Part shown: positions 51,445 through 61,863 of the stretch, piece by piece
Layout: the number at the start of each line of letters is the position of its first letter
Numbering within the stretch: position 1 is the first letter of the stretch
Made by a program: the position numbers and the translations under genes
Assembly (NCBI RefSeq): GCF_017834145.1
Contig: NZ_JAFIDA010000001.1
Span: 2,294,001 to 2,358,000, forward strand
DNA from: Leucobacter exalbidus
GTDB taxonomy: Bacteria > Actinomycetota > Actinomycetes > Actinomycetales > Microbacteriaceae
Direction: 5' to 3'
DNA length: 64,000 bases
The notes under the pieces: generated by a model
The model's input: only the letters and a program-made list of their open reading frames with translations
What the model was told of the DNA's origin: nothing
Databases searched by the model: none

Positions 51445-52731
51445 TTACGCGGAGGCGGCCTGGCCCACGCCGCGCTCCTGCATGAAGCGCACCACGTTGG
51501 GATCGACGATGACATCGCGTGGCTGCAGTGGGCGTGCCAGATACAGGCCCTCGAGCGAGCGCACGCGGCTGAGCGCCACGTAGGTTTGGCCAGCGCTGAA
51601 CGCGCGCGGGCCGAGATCGACGTTCGCGGCATCGTAGGTGTGACCCTGCGACTTGTGCACGGTCACCGCCCACGCAAGGCGCAGCGGAAACTGCTCAAAC
51701 TCGGCCACAACCTCTTTCTCAAGCTTCTTGGTGTCGGCGTCGTAGCGGTACCTGAAGCGCTCCCACACCGTGGGCTCGACCTCGAACTCCTCGTTGTTCA
51801 CCTCGACCCATACGGTGCCCTTTACCTGGGACACCACGCCAATCGTGCCGTTCACCCACCGGCCGTCGGGGTCATTGCGCAAAAACATCACCTGGGCGCC
51901 GGGCTTCAGCTCGAGCACCTCGTCTGCGGGGTAGGTGTTTTCCTTGAAGTCGCCCGTCACCTCGGCGACGGCTTTCAGGCCCGATCCGCGAATCTCAGCG
52001 AGCCTGGCCGCGTTGATGCGGTTCACGGTCGCGTTGGTGGTGGCGAGGGTGATGACATCGCGCGGTGCGGGCCGGGCACCAGCAGCATTGAGCTCGCCAG
52101 CCTGATCGGCGTCGACGACGCCGTGGCGCACCGCACCCAAGATCTGCTTAAAGCGGTTATCGCTTTGCCTGTGTACCTCGGTGAGCTCAATCGCCGCGAG
52201 GTCGGCCTGCTGCCACACCTTCGCGTCAAAGAACCACAGCGACCGATAGGTGTCGTGGAAGTACGCGCGCTCGTGCGGGTCACGCGGCGGCACCGGTGGC
52301 AGCTGGAAGGGATCACCAAACATGATGATCTGCACGCCACCGAACGGGTCAAGCTTCTTACCGCGAGCCTGACGCAACGACCGGTCAATCGCATCCATCA
52401 AATCGGCCGACACCATCGAGATCTCATCGATCACGAGGGTGTCGATCGCGGCGAGCATCTTCTTCAGCTCAGCCGGCTGATCGAGGTCGTGATCGGCGAT
52501 GATGCCGGTCGGCAACCGCAACAGCGAGTGGATGGTCTGGCCGCCCACATTCAGCGCAGCGACGCCCGTGGGGGCACACACCGCAATCGTCTTGCTGGTG
52601 TTCCACGCGAGGTGGTTCAGAATCGTCGACTTACCGGTGCCAGCGCGCCCCGTCACAAAAACATGTTCGCGGGTGTGCTCCAGGCGTTCGTAAACGTCGA
52701 GCTGTTCGGGGGAAAGGGGAGGGCGGGCCAC
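51445..52731 (-). CDS. Pif1/RecD-like superfamily 1B DNA helicase
   Basis: 428 residues from GTG. Walker A is VTGRAGTGKST, motif Ia CAPTGVAAL, Walker B VIDEISMVSAD, motif III FGDPFQLPPV, and the C-terminal motifs include AWAVTVHKSQGHTYDAANVDL and TYVALSRVRSLEGLYL. This is the short bacterial Pif1-like form, a 5'-3' helicase that may resolve G-quadruplexes or R-loops. TACCCT lies six bases before the GTG on the minus strand, predicting a leaderless start. It is divergent from the aldo/keto reductase gene. Confidence 0.93.
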   Translation of the reverse strand: MARPPLSPEQLDVYERLEHTREHVFVTGRAGTGKSTILNHLAWNTSKTIAVCAPTGVAALNVGGQTIHSLLRLPTGIIADHDLDQPAELKKMLAAIDTLVIDEISMVSADLMDAIDRSLRQARGKKLDPFGGVQIIMFGDPFQLPPVPPRDPHERAYFHDTYRSLWFFDAKVWQQADLAAIELTEVHRQSDNRFKQILGAVRHGVVDADQAGELNAAGARPAPRDVITLATTNATVNRINAARLAEIRGSGLKAVAEVTGDFKENTYPADEVLELKPGAQVMFLRNDPDGRWVNGTIGVVSQVKGTVWVEVNNEEFEVEPTVWERFRYRYDADTKKLEKEVVAEFEQFPLRLAWAVTVHKSQGHTYDAANVDLGPRAFSAGQTYVALSRVRSLEGLYLARPLQPRDVIVDPNVVRFMQERGVGQAASA

Positions 52732-52793
52732 CTCACCAGGGTACCGCCCAGCGCCCTAGCCGCGGCGCAGCACCGCTCACTAGAGTGGCAACC

Positions 52794-53633
52794 ATGGAAT
52801 CCGCACTGTCGCACGCTCCCACGATCACTCTGTCGGGCGGGGCCGAAATGCCCGCCCTCGCCTTGGGCACCTGGCCCATGAACGACGCCGAAACAGCCGA
52901 CGCGGTCGCGTCGGCGCTCGCCGCAGGCTACCGCCACATCGACACCGCCGAGAACTACCAGAACGAACGCGGTGTGGGTGAGGGGCTGCGGCGCAGCGGG
53001 GTGCCACGCGAAGACGTGTTCATCACCACGAAGTTCAACCGCGAATGGCACAGCGTCGCAGGGGCGCAGCAGGCATTTGAAAACTCGGCCGAGCGGCTGG
53101 GGGTCGACACCATTGACCTGCTGCTGGTGCACTGGCCAAACCCCGATCAGGGTCGCTACGTCGACGCGGTGCGGGGGTTGGCGCAGCTGCGCGACGCCGG
53201 CAAGATTCGGGCCTACGGGGTGTCAAACTTTCTGCCCGAGCACCTCGAAGCCGTGTTTGCCGCGGGGCTTACGCCCGAGGTGAACCAGATTCAGCTTGAC
53301 CCCGCGCACGTGTGGCCCGCAGAGCAGCAGCTGCACCGCGAGCACGGCATCGTCACTATTGCGTACAGCCCGCTGGGCCGTGGCGGCGATTTTCTCGACT
53401 CCGACCCAGTGCAGCACGCGGCCGCCGCACACCGTAAAACGCCCAGCCAGATCGTGCTGCGCTGGCATGTGCAGCAGGGCAACGCGGCCGCGCCCAAGTC
53501 GGGAAACCCCGCGCGTCAGCGCGAGAACCTCGACATTTTCGACTTCGCGTTGAGCGACGCCGAGATGGCCGCGATCACCGCGCTCGACACGGGCGAGCCC
53601 GGCCGGCACTCCTCGCGCGACTTCGGCCACTAA
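52794..53633 (+). CDS. aldo/keto reductase (2,5-diketogluconate reductase-like)
   Basis: 279 residues from ATG 52794. The catalytic tetrad is visible: Asp and Tyr in YRHIDTAENYQNE, Lys in TTKFN and His in LVHWPNP; the cofactor-binding end has IPKS-like APKSGNPARQRENLDIFDF. It reduces aldehydes or ketones with NADPH. TAGAGT lies seven bases before the ATG; a GTG three codons earlier overlaps that hexamer and is less likely. It converges with a membrane protein gene with a four-base overlap of stops. Confidence 0.92.
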   Translation: MESALSHAPTITLSGGAEMPALALGTWPMNDAETADAVASALAAGYRHIDTAENYQNERGVGEGLRRSGVPREDVFITTKFNREWHSVAGAQQAFENSAERLGVDTIDLLLVHWPNPDQGRYVDAVRGLAQLRDAGKIRAYGVSNFLPEHLEAVFAAGLTPEVNQIQLDPAHVWPAEQQLHREHGIVTIAYSPLGRGGDFLDSDPVQHAAAAHRKTPSQIVLRWHVQQGNAAAPKSGNPARQRENLDIFDFALSDAEMAAITALDTGEPGRHSSRDFGH

Positions 53634-54430
53634 GCGGTTGCGGTGTCGCCCGCGTCGAGCGTGAAGAGTGTGCCGGGCGCCGCGCGTAACGCTCGCTCGA
53701 GCGTCGCTGCATCAATCAGCGAGCGGTCGGCGAGCACCCGTAGCGCCGCGTCACGGTCGGCAAGCACCTGTGCGAGTGCGGCCCGCGGAATCTGAGCCAC
53801 CGCCGACCGTGACTCCTGCGCGGTGCCGGGCACTGGGCGTGCTTCCTCGGGCGGGTGGTGCCGGGCCCGGATCGCGACAGCGACCGCGAGCGTGCAGCCG
53901 AACAGCAGCGCTAGCCAAACAGGTACGTAGGCGAGGTTAGGCAGTTCATGCGCATCGCGCGTTGCTACCCGGGGCATGCTGATCAGCGCGAAGCCAGCAA
54001 ACAGCGCCGATACAACACCGAGCCCGCACAGCACGCCAGACCAGTACGCACCTGACCGCAGCCAGGCGATAAGTACGGCTACTAGGGTGACCGCGCTCAG
54101 CACAAAAGCCCAGGATGCCACGGGCACGGATACGCTTGCGGGCACCCGGTCGATGAGAAAAGACTCGGCTCCGATGACGCTCACCGCGGCGATGGGGGCG
54201 ACCGCGCCCAGCGCGCACAGGGCCATCACGAGGCCGGTGATGAGGCGGGGCCCTGATCCGGGGCGAGATCGCCGAAGAATGCCAGCGATCGCGGCACCAT
54301 CCTCACCAAACGTGGGGACCGCGCTGGGGTGCGCCTGAAACGCGACTGCCTCGAGCATGCCGAGCCGCGGGCGCGTGGCGGCGGAATGCGCGGCTGCCCA
54401 TGATCGCGCGTCGGGGTGAGCGAGTGCCAT
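53630..54430 (-). CDS. membrane protein of unknown function
   Basis: 266 residues from ATG 54430, twelve bases after the UMF1 transporter stop. About five hydrophobic helices lie between residues ~65 and 200 (for example LITGLVMALCALGAVAPIAAVSVI and VPVWLALLFGCTLAVAVAI), followed by a charged C-terminal region with a helical stretch (ALAQVLADRDAALRVLADRSL). No family recognised. Co-transcription with the transporter is likely. The frame stays open upstream, but that part is out of character and overlaps the transporter gene. Confidence 0.65.
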   Translation of the reverse strand: MALAHPDARSWAAAHSAATRPRLGMLEAVAFQAHPSAVPTFGEDGAAIAGILRRSRPGSGPRLITGLVMALCALGAVAPIAAVSVIGAESFLIDRVPASVSVPVASWAFVLSAVTLVAVLIAWLRSGAYWSGVLCGLGVVSALFAGFALISMPRVATRDAHELPNLAYVPVWLALLFGCTLAVAVAIRARHHPPEEARPVPGTAQESRSAVAQIPRAALAQVLADRDAALRVLADRSLIDAATLERALRAAPGTLFTLDAGDTATA

Positions 54431-54441
54431 GATCGCGCAGG

Positions 54442-55755
54442 TTACGGCTTGGGCACGCGCACCATGAGCAGCAGTAGCAGGCCTACGAGCAGCACGAGCG
54501 CGATGCCCAAGATGCCGTAGATCGCGGCACCGCCGAGCGAAACAGCGATCGTGAATGCGCCGGGGGCGAGGAACGAAACGGCGCGGCCCGTCGTCGCATA
54601 GAGGCCAAAGATTTCTCCCTCGCGCCCCGCAGGAATGAGGCGTGAGAGGTAGGAACGGCTCGCCGATTGCACCGGGCCGACAAAGATGCACAGCAGCAGG
54701 CCGAACACCCAGAACACCCAGGTGCCCAGCGGGGCGAGCAAGAACACAAGCATCGCGGCGATCACCATGCACATGATCGACCACATCATGATGGGTTTGG
54801 CGCCGATGCGATCCTCTGCATAGCCAGCCGCGATCGTGGCGACGCCGGCGATGACGTTGGCGGCGATCGCGAAGATGATGACGGTGGTGGGGCTAAACCC
54901 GAAGCTCAGCGCCGCAATGACGCCGCCGAAGGTGAAGACGCCCGCCAAGCCGTCGCGAAACACAGCGCTTGCGACGAGGAAGACGAGGGTCTGGCGGGTG
55001 TCGCGCCAGAGGTCTGCGATGAGCTTGAAGAGGGTGCCGTAGGAGGAGAGCACGCCGCGCATGCCCATCTTGCGGTGGGGATCTGCAGCAACTTCGGGCA
55101 CCGCGAAGAAGACCGGAATCGCGCACACGGCGAACCACAGGGCCGAGATGATCATGGCGACGCGCACGTTCCAGCCGTTTTCGTGCGTAACCCCAAACCA
55201 GCCGGGATCGGGGAAGATGAAGCCGACGAGCAAGATCGCGAGCAGCACGATGCCGCCGAGGTAGCCCATGCCCCAGCCAAAGCCCGAGACTCGGCCGACA
55301 TTCTTATTCGTGGAAATCTGCGACAGCATGGCGTTGTAGCTCACGCCGGCGAACTCGAACGCGACGTTGCCGATGGCAAGCAACACGAGGCCGAGCATGA
55401 GGAATTGCTGTTCGGGGGCGACGAGCACGAGCAGCGCGGTGCAGGCCACAACGACCGCAGTGTTGATGCCCATCCAGAGTTTGCGTTTGCCCGCAGCATC
55501 AGAGAGCTGCCCGGTGACCGGGGCGAGCAGAGCGACGGCGAGGCCGGCGATCAGCAGCGCGGTGCCGAGCTTGGCCGACACCACTTCTTCGGGCCCGAAC
55601 GCTTCTTGTGTGATGTAGACACTGAACACGAACGTGGTGACGACCGCTTGGAACGCGGCAGAGCCCCAGTCCCACAGCGACCACGCAAACACGGTGCGCT
55701 TCTTGACGGGGTTGGCCGGTGAAATTGCGGGGGCCTCTGGGGCGAGCTCGCTCAT
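54442..55755 (-). CDS. MFS transporter, UMF1 (Atg22-like) family
   Basis: 437 residues with about twelve helices. The UMF1 signature is at the N terminus (FAWSLWDWGSAAFQAVVTTFVFSVYI) and in VSYNAMLSQIS and SRLIPAGREGEIFGLYATTGRAVSFLAP. Relatives include yeast Atg22, an amino-acid effluxer; the bacterial substrate is unknown. On the minus strand TACGCT lies six bases before the ATG, suggesting a leaderless transcript. It is divergent from the heat-shock operon. Confidence 0.9.
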   Translation of the reverse strand: MSELAPEAPAISPANPVKKRTVFAWSLWDWGSAAFQAVVTTFVFSVYITQEAFGPEEVVSAKLGTALLIAGLAVALLAPVTGQLSDAAGKRKLWMGINTAVVVACTALLVLVAPEQQFLMLGLVLLAIGNVAFEFAGVSYNAMLSQISTNKNVGRVSGFGWGMGYLGGIVLLAILLVGFIFPDPGWFGVTHENGWNVRVAMIISALWFAVCAIPVFFAVPEVAADPHRKMGMRGVLSSYGTLFKLIADLWRDTRQTLVFLVASAVFRDGLAGVFTFGGVIAALSFGFSPTTVIIFAIAANVIAGVATIAAGYAEDRIGAKPIMMWSIMCMVIAAMLVFLLAPLGTWVFWVFGLLLCIFVGPVQSASRSYLSRLIPAGREGEIFGLYATTGRAVSFLAPGAFTIAVSLGGAAIYGILGIALVLLVGLLLLLMVRVPKP

Positions 55756-55801
55756 GGTGCAAGCGTATCTGTACGGCGGTCATATCGCTGCGAAACTGAA
55801 A

Positions 55802-55822
55802 GTTGAGTGTGATCGACTCAAG
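55802..55822. promoter_or_regulatory. HAIR site 1 (HspR operator)
   Basis: TTGAGT-N7-ACTCAAG matches the HspR-associated inverted repeat CTTGAGT-N7-ACTCAAG at all but the outermost base of the left arm. It lies just upstream of the dnaK -35 box. Confidence 0.88.
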
Positions 55823-55837
55823 TTCTGGTGAATCGAC

Positions 55838-55863
55838 TTGACTCTCGCCGAGCGTTTACTAAA

Positions 55864-55865
<2 letters not shown>
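55838..55865 (+). promoter_or_regulatory. dnaK promoter
   Basis: TTGACT (55838-55843), a 16-base spacer and TAAACT (55860-55865) form a good vegetative promoter, flanked upstream and downstream by HAIR sites. Confidence 0.75.
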
Positions 55866-57809
<1,944 letters not shown>

Positions 57810-57811
57810 CC

Positions 57812-58447
57812 ATGACGAACGAGGAACAGCACGTGCCCGGCGCGAACGACGACTCTGTCGGCGACGAGCAGCACGGCAGTGAGGTTCCTGCAGCGGGGCC
57901 GGAGGCGAATGCCTCCGGCCCCGTGCCGCAGGAAGGCGACCTTACGGTCGAGGACATCCTGAACTCGGAGCAGAACGCGGCAGCCGCCGATGCTGATGCA
58001 ACCGAGGCCGTGGATCCCGCGAACGACGAGGCGAACCCCTACCTCGAAGATCTGCGTCGCCTGAGCGCCGAATACGCGAACTACCGTAAGCGCACCGAGG
58101 CCAATGTGGGAGTTGAAAAGCAGCGTGCACTCGCTGCGGCAGTGTCACCCCTGCTGCCCATTCTCGATGACCTCGACCGCGCTGAGCAGCACGGCGACCT
58201 CGTTGAAGGCTCAGCTTTCAATGCGATCGCGCAGAAGCTGCGCGGCACACTCGAGAAGTTTGGCGTCGTCAGCTACGGCGAAAAGGGCGACCTGTTCGAC
58301 CCGCAGCTGCACGAAGCCATCGCCCAGGTGCCGGTTCCCGGCACCGAGCAAGACACCGTGCTTGATGTCATCGAGCGCGGCTACCGCCTCGGTGACCTCG
58401 AGCTGCGTCCCGCCAAGGTGGCGGTGGCGGTGGGTGCTGATGGCTAG
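57812..58447 (+). CDS. grpE: nucleotide-exchange factor GrpE
   Basis: 211 residues, starting two bases after dnaK. A long acidic disordered N terminus (~75 residues) precedes the coiled coil (LRRLSAEYANYRKRTEAN) and the beta domain ending with YRLGDLELRPAKVAV, the GrpE signature. It releases ADP from DnaK. The dnaJ start codon lies within its last codons (8-base overlap). Confidence 0.96.
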   Translation: MTNEEQHVPGANDDSVGDEQHGSEVPAAGPEANASGPVPQEGDLTVEDILNSEQNAAAADADATEAVDPANDEANPYLEDLRRLSAEYANYRKRTEANVGVEKQRALAAAVSPLLPILDDLDRAEQHGDLVEGSAFNAIAQKLRGTLEKFGVVSYGEKGDLFDPQLHEAIAQVPVPGTEQDTVLDVIERGYRLGDLELRPAKVAVAVGADG

Positions 58448-59396
58448 TCAAGATTGGCTTGAGAAGGACTTCTATCAGATCCTCGGCGTCTCGAAGAGCG
58501 TCAATGATGCTGACCTGAAAAAGACCTATCGCAAGCTGGCCCGCAAGTATCACCCGGATTCAAACCCGGGTGATGCGGCGGCCGAGGCGAAGTTCAAGGA
58601 GATCAGCGAGGCATACTCGGTGCTCTCTGATACTGAGCAGCGTGCCGAATACGACCAGATCCGCGCGATGGGCGCAGGCGGTGCGAGGTTTACCTCGGGC
58701 GGCGGCGGAGGTCAGGGCTTTGACGATGTCTTCGGTGGCATGTTTGGCGGCGGTGGCGGTGCCCGGGGTGGCCAGTACGGCGCCCAGGGCGGCGGCCAAA
58801 ACTTTGAAGACATCTTCAACATGTTTGGTGGCGGCGCACGCGGCCCCCAGCCCGGTCGCGATGTGCAGGCGTCAACGACGCTCGACTTCGAAACCGCGGT
58901 CACGGGTCACACCATCAGCCTTCAGGGGCCTGCTGGCACCGTGAAGGTCAAGATCCCTGCCGGGGTCGCTGATGGCCAGAAAATCAAGGTGCGCGGCAAG
59001 GGCGAAGCCAGCCCCAACGGCGGGCCCGCGGGCGACATCATTCTCACGATCGCGGTGCGCAAGCACCCCGTGTTTGAACGCGATGGCCAGAACCTGCGGC
59101 TGAAACTGCCCGTCACGTTCTCAGAGGCGGCGCTTGGCGCAACGGTCGAGGTGCCCACGCTGGGCGGCTCAACTGTGAAGCTGAAGATTCAGCCCGGCAC
59201 CCCGAGCGGCCGCATGCTGCGCGTCAAGGGCCGCGGTGTGACGAGCTCGAAGGGCGTCGGTGACTTGCTCGCCGAGGTTCAGGTGGTTGTTCCCAGCCAC
59301 CTCTCCGACGAAGCCCGTGAAGCGCTCGAAGCGTTCCACGCGGTCGAATCACGGGAGAATCCCCGAGAGGATCTGCTGGCCCGCTCACGCGGCTAA
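58440..59396 (+). CDS. dnaJ: DnaJ-type co-chaperone without zinc finger
   Basis: 318 residues from ATG 58440. The J domain occupies ~5-75 with the essential HPD in YHPDSNPGD. A Gly/Phe-rich stretch follows (GGMFGGGGGARGG), then directly the two C-terminal substrate-binding domains (VKVKIPAGVADGQKIKVRGKG and TVKLKIQPGTPSGRMLRVKGRG). The four CxxCxGxG zinc repeats of type I DnaJ are absent, so it is a type II/CbpA form, although it occupies the classical operon position. It delivers clients to DnaK. Confidence 0.95.
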   Translation: MASQDWLEKDFYQILGVSKSVNDADLKKTYRKLARKYHPDSNPGDAAAEAKFKEISEAYSVLSDTEQRAEYDQIRAMGAGGARFTSGGGGGQGFDDVFGGMFGGGGGARGGQYGAQGGGQNFEDIFNMFGGGARGPQPGRDVQASTTLDFETAVTGHTISLQGPAGTVKVKIPAGVADGQKIKVRGKGEASPNGGPAGDIILTIAVRKHPVFERDGQNLRLKLPVTFSEAALGATVEVPTLGGSTVKLKIQPGTPSGRMLRVKGRGVTSSKGVGDLLAEVQVVVPSHLSDEAREALEAFHAVESRENPREDLLARSRG

Positions 59397-59451
59397 GCAG
59401 CTCCCTCACTGTGCGGGCGGCCCCGGCCGCCCGCACTCTCAACTTTCCGAT

Positions 59452-59461
59452 GATCCGGATC
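59452..59461. repeat. GATCCGGATC palindrome between dnaJ and hspR
   Basis: Non-coding copy, 46 bases before the hspR start. It is the tenth copy found in the window. Confidence 0.75.
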
Positions 59462-59506
59462 CTGCGGGGTGCGGCATCATCCAGCATCTTGGCCGAGGAA
59501 GGCAAT

Positions 59507-59929
59507 ATGGCGAATGAGCAATTGGATCGGTACACCCCGGTGTTTGCGATCGCCGCTGCCGCCGAGCTGGCCGAGATGCACCCGCAGACCCTGCGGCAGT
59601 ACGACCGCATCGGGCTCGTGTCACCGCGCCGCACGCGCGGCAACACGCGCCGTTATTCACTGCACGATGTTGCTCAGCTGCGCGAGGTTGCCCGGCTGTC
59701 GATCGAGGGGCTCAGCCTCGAGGGCATCAGGCGGGTGTTTCAGCTCGAAGCCAAGGTGCGCGATCTCGAGACGCGCGTGCGCGATCTCGAACGCACGCTC
59801 ACCGAGGAGCAGCTGCGGCGCCCCGATCGGCGCGTATTTGCTGCCGGATCTGCCGGCGGCGAGGTCATTACCCTGCACCGCGGCACTCGTGTACGCCGTG
59901 CCGCCGAGGTTGTGGTGTGGAAGCCATGA
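59507..59929 (+). CDS. hspR: heat-shock repressor HspR (MerR family)
   Basis: 140 residues from ATG 59507, with GAGGAAGG upstream. A MerR-type winged helix with the HspR variant YTPVFAIAAAAELAEMHPQTLRQYDRIGLVSPRRTRGNTRRYS is followed by a coiled coil (VRDLETRVRDLERTL). It binds HAIR sites upstream of dnaK with DnaK as co-repressor, giving feedback control of its own operon. The methyltransferase gene overlaps its stop by four bases. Confidence 0.95.
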   Translation: MANEQLDRYTPVFAIAAAAELAEMHPQTLRQYDRIGLVSPRRTRGNTRRYSLHDVAQLREVARLSIEGLSLEGIRRVFQLEAKVRDLETRVRDLERTLTEEQLRRPDRRVFAAGSAGGEVITLHRGTRVRRAAEVVVWKP

Positions 59930-61119
59930 CCGACGCACACAACGCCGACGAACTGCCCACGAAAGACGCCATTGAAGCGTTTTGTGAGCGGCTCTCGCGC
60001 GACCCCGATTTCGATGCCGAAGAACTGCGCGCGTTCGACGCCGCAGACGTGCTGCTGCTCGACCAAGCTGGGGAAGCCATTCAGGCGGCGAGCCCCGGCG
60101 AGCTCGCCATTATTGGCGACCGACACGGTGCTCTCACCCTGGGGGCGGCGCAGTTGTACGGGGCGAGCCAGATTCGCACGCATCAAGACCCGGTGCTGGG
60201 GGAGCGCGCGCTCGCCGAGAACGCGCAGCGTGCAGGGCTTACCGAGCACTACAGCTCGCAGCCGTTGAACAGCGAGCTGCTCTCGGGTGCCCGGGTGGTG
60301 CTGATTCAGCTGCCGCGCGGTCTCGAAGCCCTCACCGAAATCGTGTGGGCCATCGCCGCGTTTGCGCACCCCGAGGTGCGGGTGTTCGCGGGCGGCCGCG
60401 AAAAACACATGAGCCGTCGCATGAACGAAGTGTTGGCCGAGCGCCTCGACAACGTTACGGCTGGGCTGGGCTGGCGCAAATCACGGGTGCTGTCGGCCGT
60501 GGGCGTGCGCGAGCTGGGCACAGACGCGGCGGGGCTCGCGGCGGCGCCGTTTCCCAAGTGGGGCAGCGACCCCGCCCTCGAATTTCAGGTGGCTGCGTTC
60601 GGGCAGACCTTTGGCGGCCCAACCCTCGATCACGGCAGCCGACTGCTGCTCGAAACGTTGCGTGCCCACCCGCCGCACCGCACCCAGCACGTCGTCGATC
60701 TCGGCTGCGGCAACGGCGTGCTCGCCGTGTCTGCCGTGCGCAGCTGGCCGCACGCGAGTGTGATCGCCACCGATCAGTCGGCCGCCGCCGTGGCCGCGAC
60801 TGAGCTCACCGCCGCCGCTGCTGGGGTCGCAGACCGGGTGAATCCGCACCGCGGCGACGCCCTTGAAGCGGTCGCCGATGGCTGGGCTAATCTCATCTTG
60901 CTGAACCCGCCGTTCCACACGGGTGCCACCGTGCACGCCGGGGTGGCGCATCGCCTCATTCGCCAGTGCACGCGTGCGCTGGCTGCCGGGGGAGAGCTGC
61001 GGGTCGTGTTCAACTCACACCTGCGCTACCGCCCGCTGATTGAGCGCGCGGTGGGCCCCACGCGTGAGCTCGCCCGAGACCGCACATTTACCGTGCTGTC
61101 GGCGCGCGCCCGCGACTAG
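59926..61119 (+). CDS. class I methyltransferase, RsmC/RlmG (rRNA guanine-N2) type
   Basis: 397 residues from ATG 59926, overlapping the hspR stop (ATGA). The N-terminal half is a degenerate methyltransferase-like domain as in RsmC/RlmG. The C-terminal half has the SAM loop VVDLGCGNGVLAVSAV, the acidic IATDQSAAAV, and the catalytic NPPFHTG, where N-P-P-F is typical of guanine-N2 methylation of rRNA. Translational coupling to hspR puts an RNA-modifying enzyme under heat-shock control. The exact rRNA site cannot be read from sequence. Confidence 0.9.
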   Translation: MTDAHNADELPTKDAIEAFCERLSRDPDFDAEELRAFDAADVLLLDQAGEAIQAASPGELAIIGDRHGALTLGAAQLYGASQIRTHQDPVLGERALAENAQRAGLTEHYSSQPLNSELLSGARVVLIQLPRGLEALTEIVWAIAAFAHPEVRVFAGGREKHMSRRMNEVLAERLDNVTAGLGWRKSRVLSAVGVRELGTDAAGLAAAPFPKWGSDPALEFQVAAFGQTFGGPTLDHGSRLLLETLRAHPPHRTQHVVDLGCGNGVLAVSAVRSWPHASVIATDQSAAAVAATELTAAAAGVADRVNPHRGDALEAVADGWANLILLNPPFHTGATVHAGVAHRLIRQCTRALAAGGELRVVFNSHLRYRPLIERAVGPTRELARDRTFTVLSARARD

Positions 61120-61136
61120 CCGAGCCAGCTGCGTCA

Positions 61137-61553
61137 TTATCCGGCGGCGTTGGCGCCAGGTGCCTCGGGCGCATCCCCGTCGTCACCGCTGTCGTGCGTC
61201 TCAGGTGATGCCTCAGCTGACCCCTCGGGCGCCGCGGTGGGTTCAACAGCCTCATCGCGCTGTTCAGCGCGGCCGCGAATGAGGTCGCGCACCGTGAACC
61301 GGTGCGCGCGCACGCCGTAGTCATCGGCGACGATTCCTGAAAGGAAGATCCCCGGATCCACCTCGAGGGCCGTCGCCAGTCGCACGAGGGACTCGGCCGT
61401 GGGGCTCGACGCGCCCCGCTCGATCTTGCCGATGCTGGTCCAGCTGATTTCAGACAGTTCGCCCAGGTCTTCGAGCGAAATACCGAACTTGCGGCGCACA
61501 GCACGAATGCGTGCACCGATCTTGACGGCTGCAACCGAGCTTACTTTGGCCAT
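61137..61553 (-). CDS. XRE-family transcriptional regulator with acidic tail
   Basis: 138 residues. The helix-turn-helix covers residues ~10-65 (IGARIRAVRRKFGISLEDLGELSEISWTSIGKIERGASSP), followed by LATALEVDPGIFLSGI. The last 45 residues are acidic, Ala/Pro-rich and probably disordered. No ligand domain. It converges on the methyltransferase gene and its upstream region carries a palindrome, AAAGCAC-T-GTGCTTT. Confidence 0.88.
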   Translation of the reverse strand: MAKVSSVAAVKIGARIRAVRRKFGISLEDLGELSEISWTSIGKIERGASSPTAESLVRLATALEVDPGIFLSGIVADDYGVRAHRFTVRDLIRGRAEQRDEAVEPTAAPEGSAEASPETHDSGDDGDAPEAPGANAAG

Positions 61554-61863
61554 CTTTTAAGGTTGTCGGTCCAGGAACCCTGATGCCAGTCACTCAGATT
61601 ATTGGTGGTTTGGGACCCAGAACTTAAAGCACTGTGCTTTTGGGGTGAGTAATGAGACATTTGGGGGATGCGTTCGGGCTCAAAGATGGCACCCTGGTCT
61701 GATATTTAGCTCACCTTTGGGTGACGATGACGTTTTACGGTGTTTCGGAGAGGCCCGTTCAATACACTGGGGGCTGTTCAAAGTATGTGTGCAGCGCTCG
61801 ATTTATAACCGGCGCAGCGCAGCGCAAAATACGATGCGCCACGACCTAAGGATTTGAGACTCC
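61554..61863. other. 310-base divergent intergenic region
   Basis: Between the XRE gene and the glycosyltransferase gene. Apart from the palindrome at 61626-61640 and AAGGA before the glycosyltransferase GTG I see no gene or RNA. The region is less G+C-rich than its surroundings, as expected of promoters. Confidence 0.5.
61626..61640. promoter_or_regulatory. palindrome AAAGCAC-T-GTGCTTT upstream of the XRE gene
   Basis: Seven-base perfect arms around a single base, about 75 bases upstream of the XRE start. Compact odd-centred dyads like this are typical operators of Cro/CI-type dimers; autoregulation is a guess. Confidence 0.45.

Noticed and set aside
51418..52881. 487-codon plus-strand frame opposite the helicase
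   Set aside because: Antisense to a helicase with every motif intact; long antisense frames are common at this G+C content.
61645..61857. 70-codon frame upstream of the glycosyltransferase
   Set aside because: No ribosome site, no -10 at the expected offset, no recognisable pattern; it lies in a promoter region.
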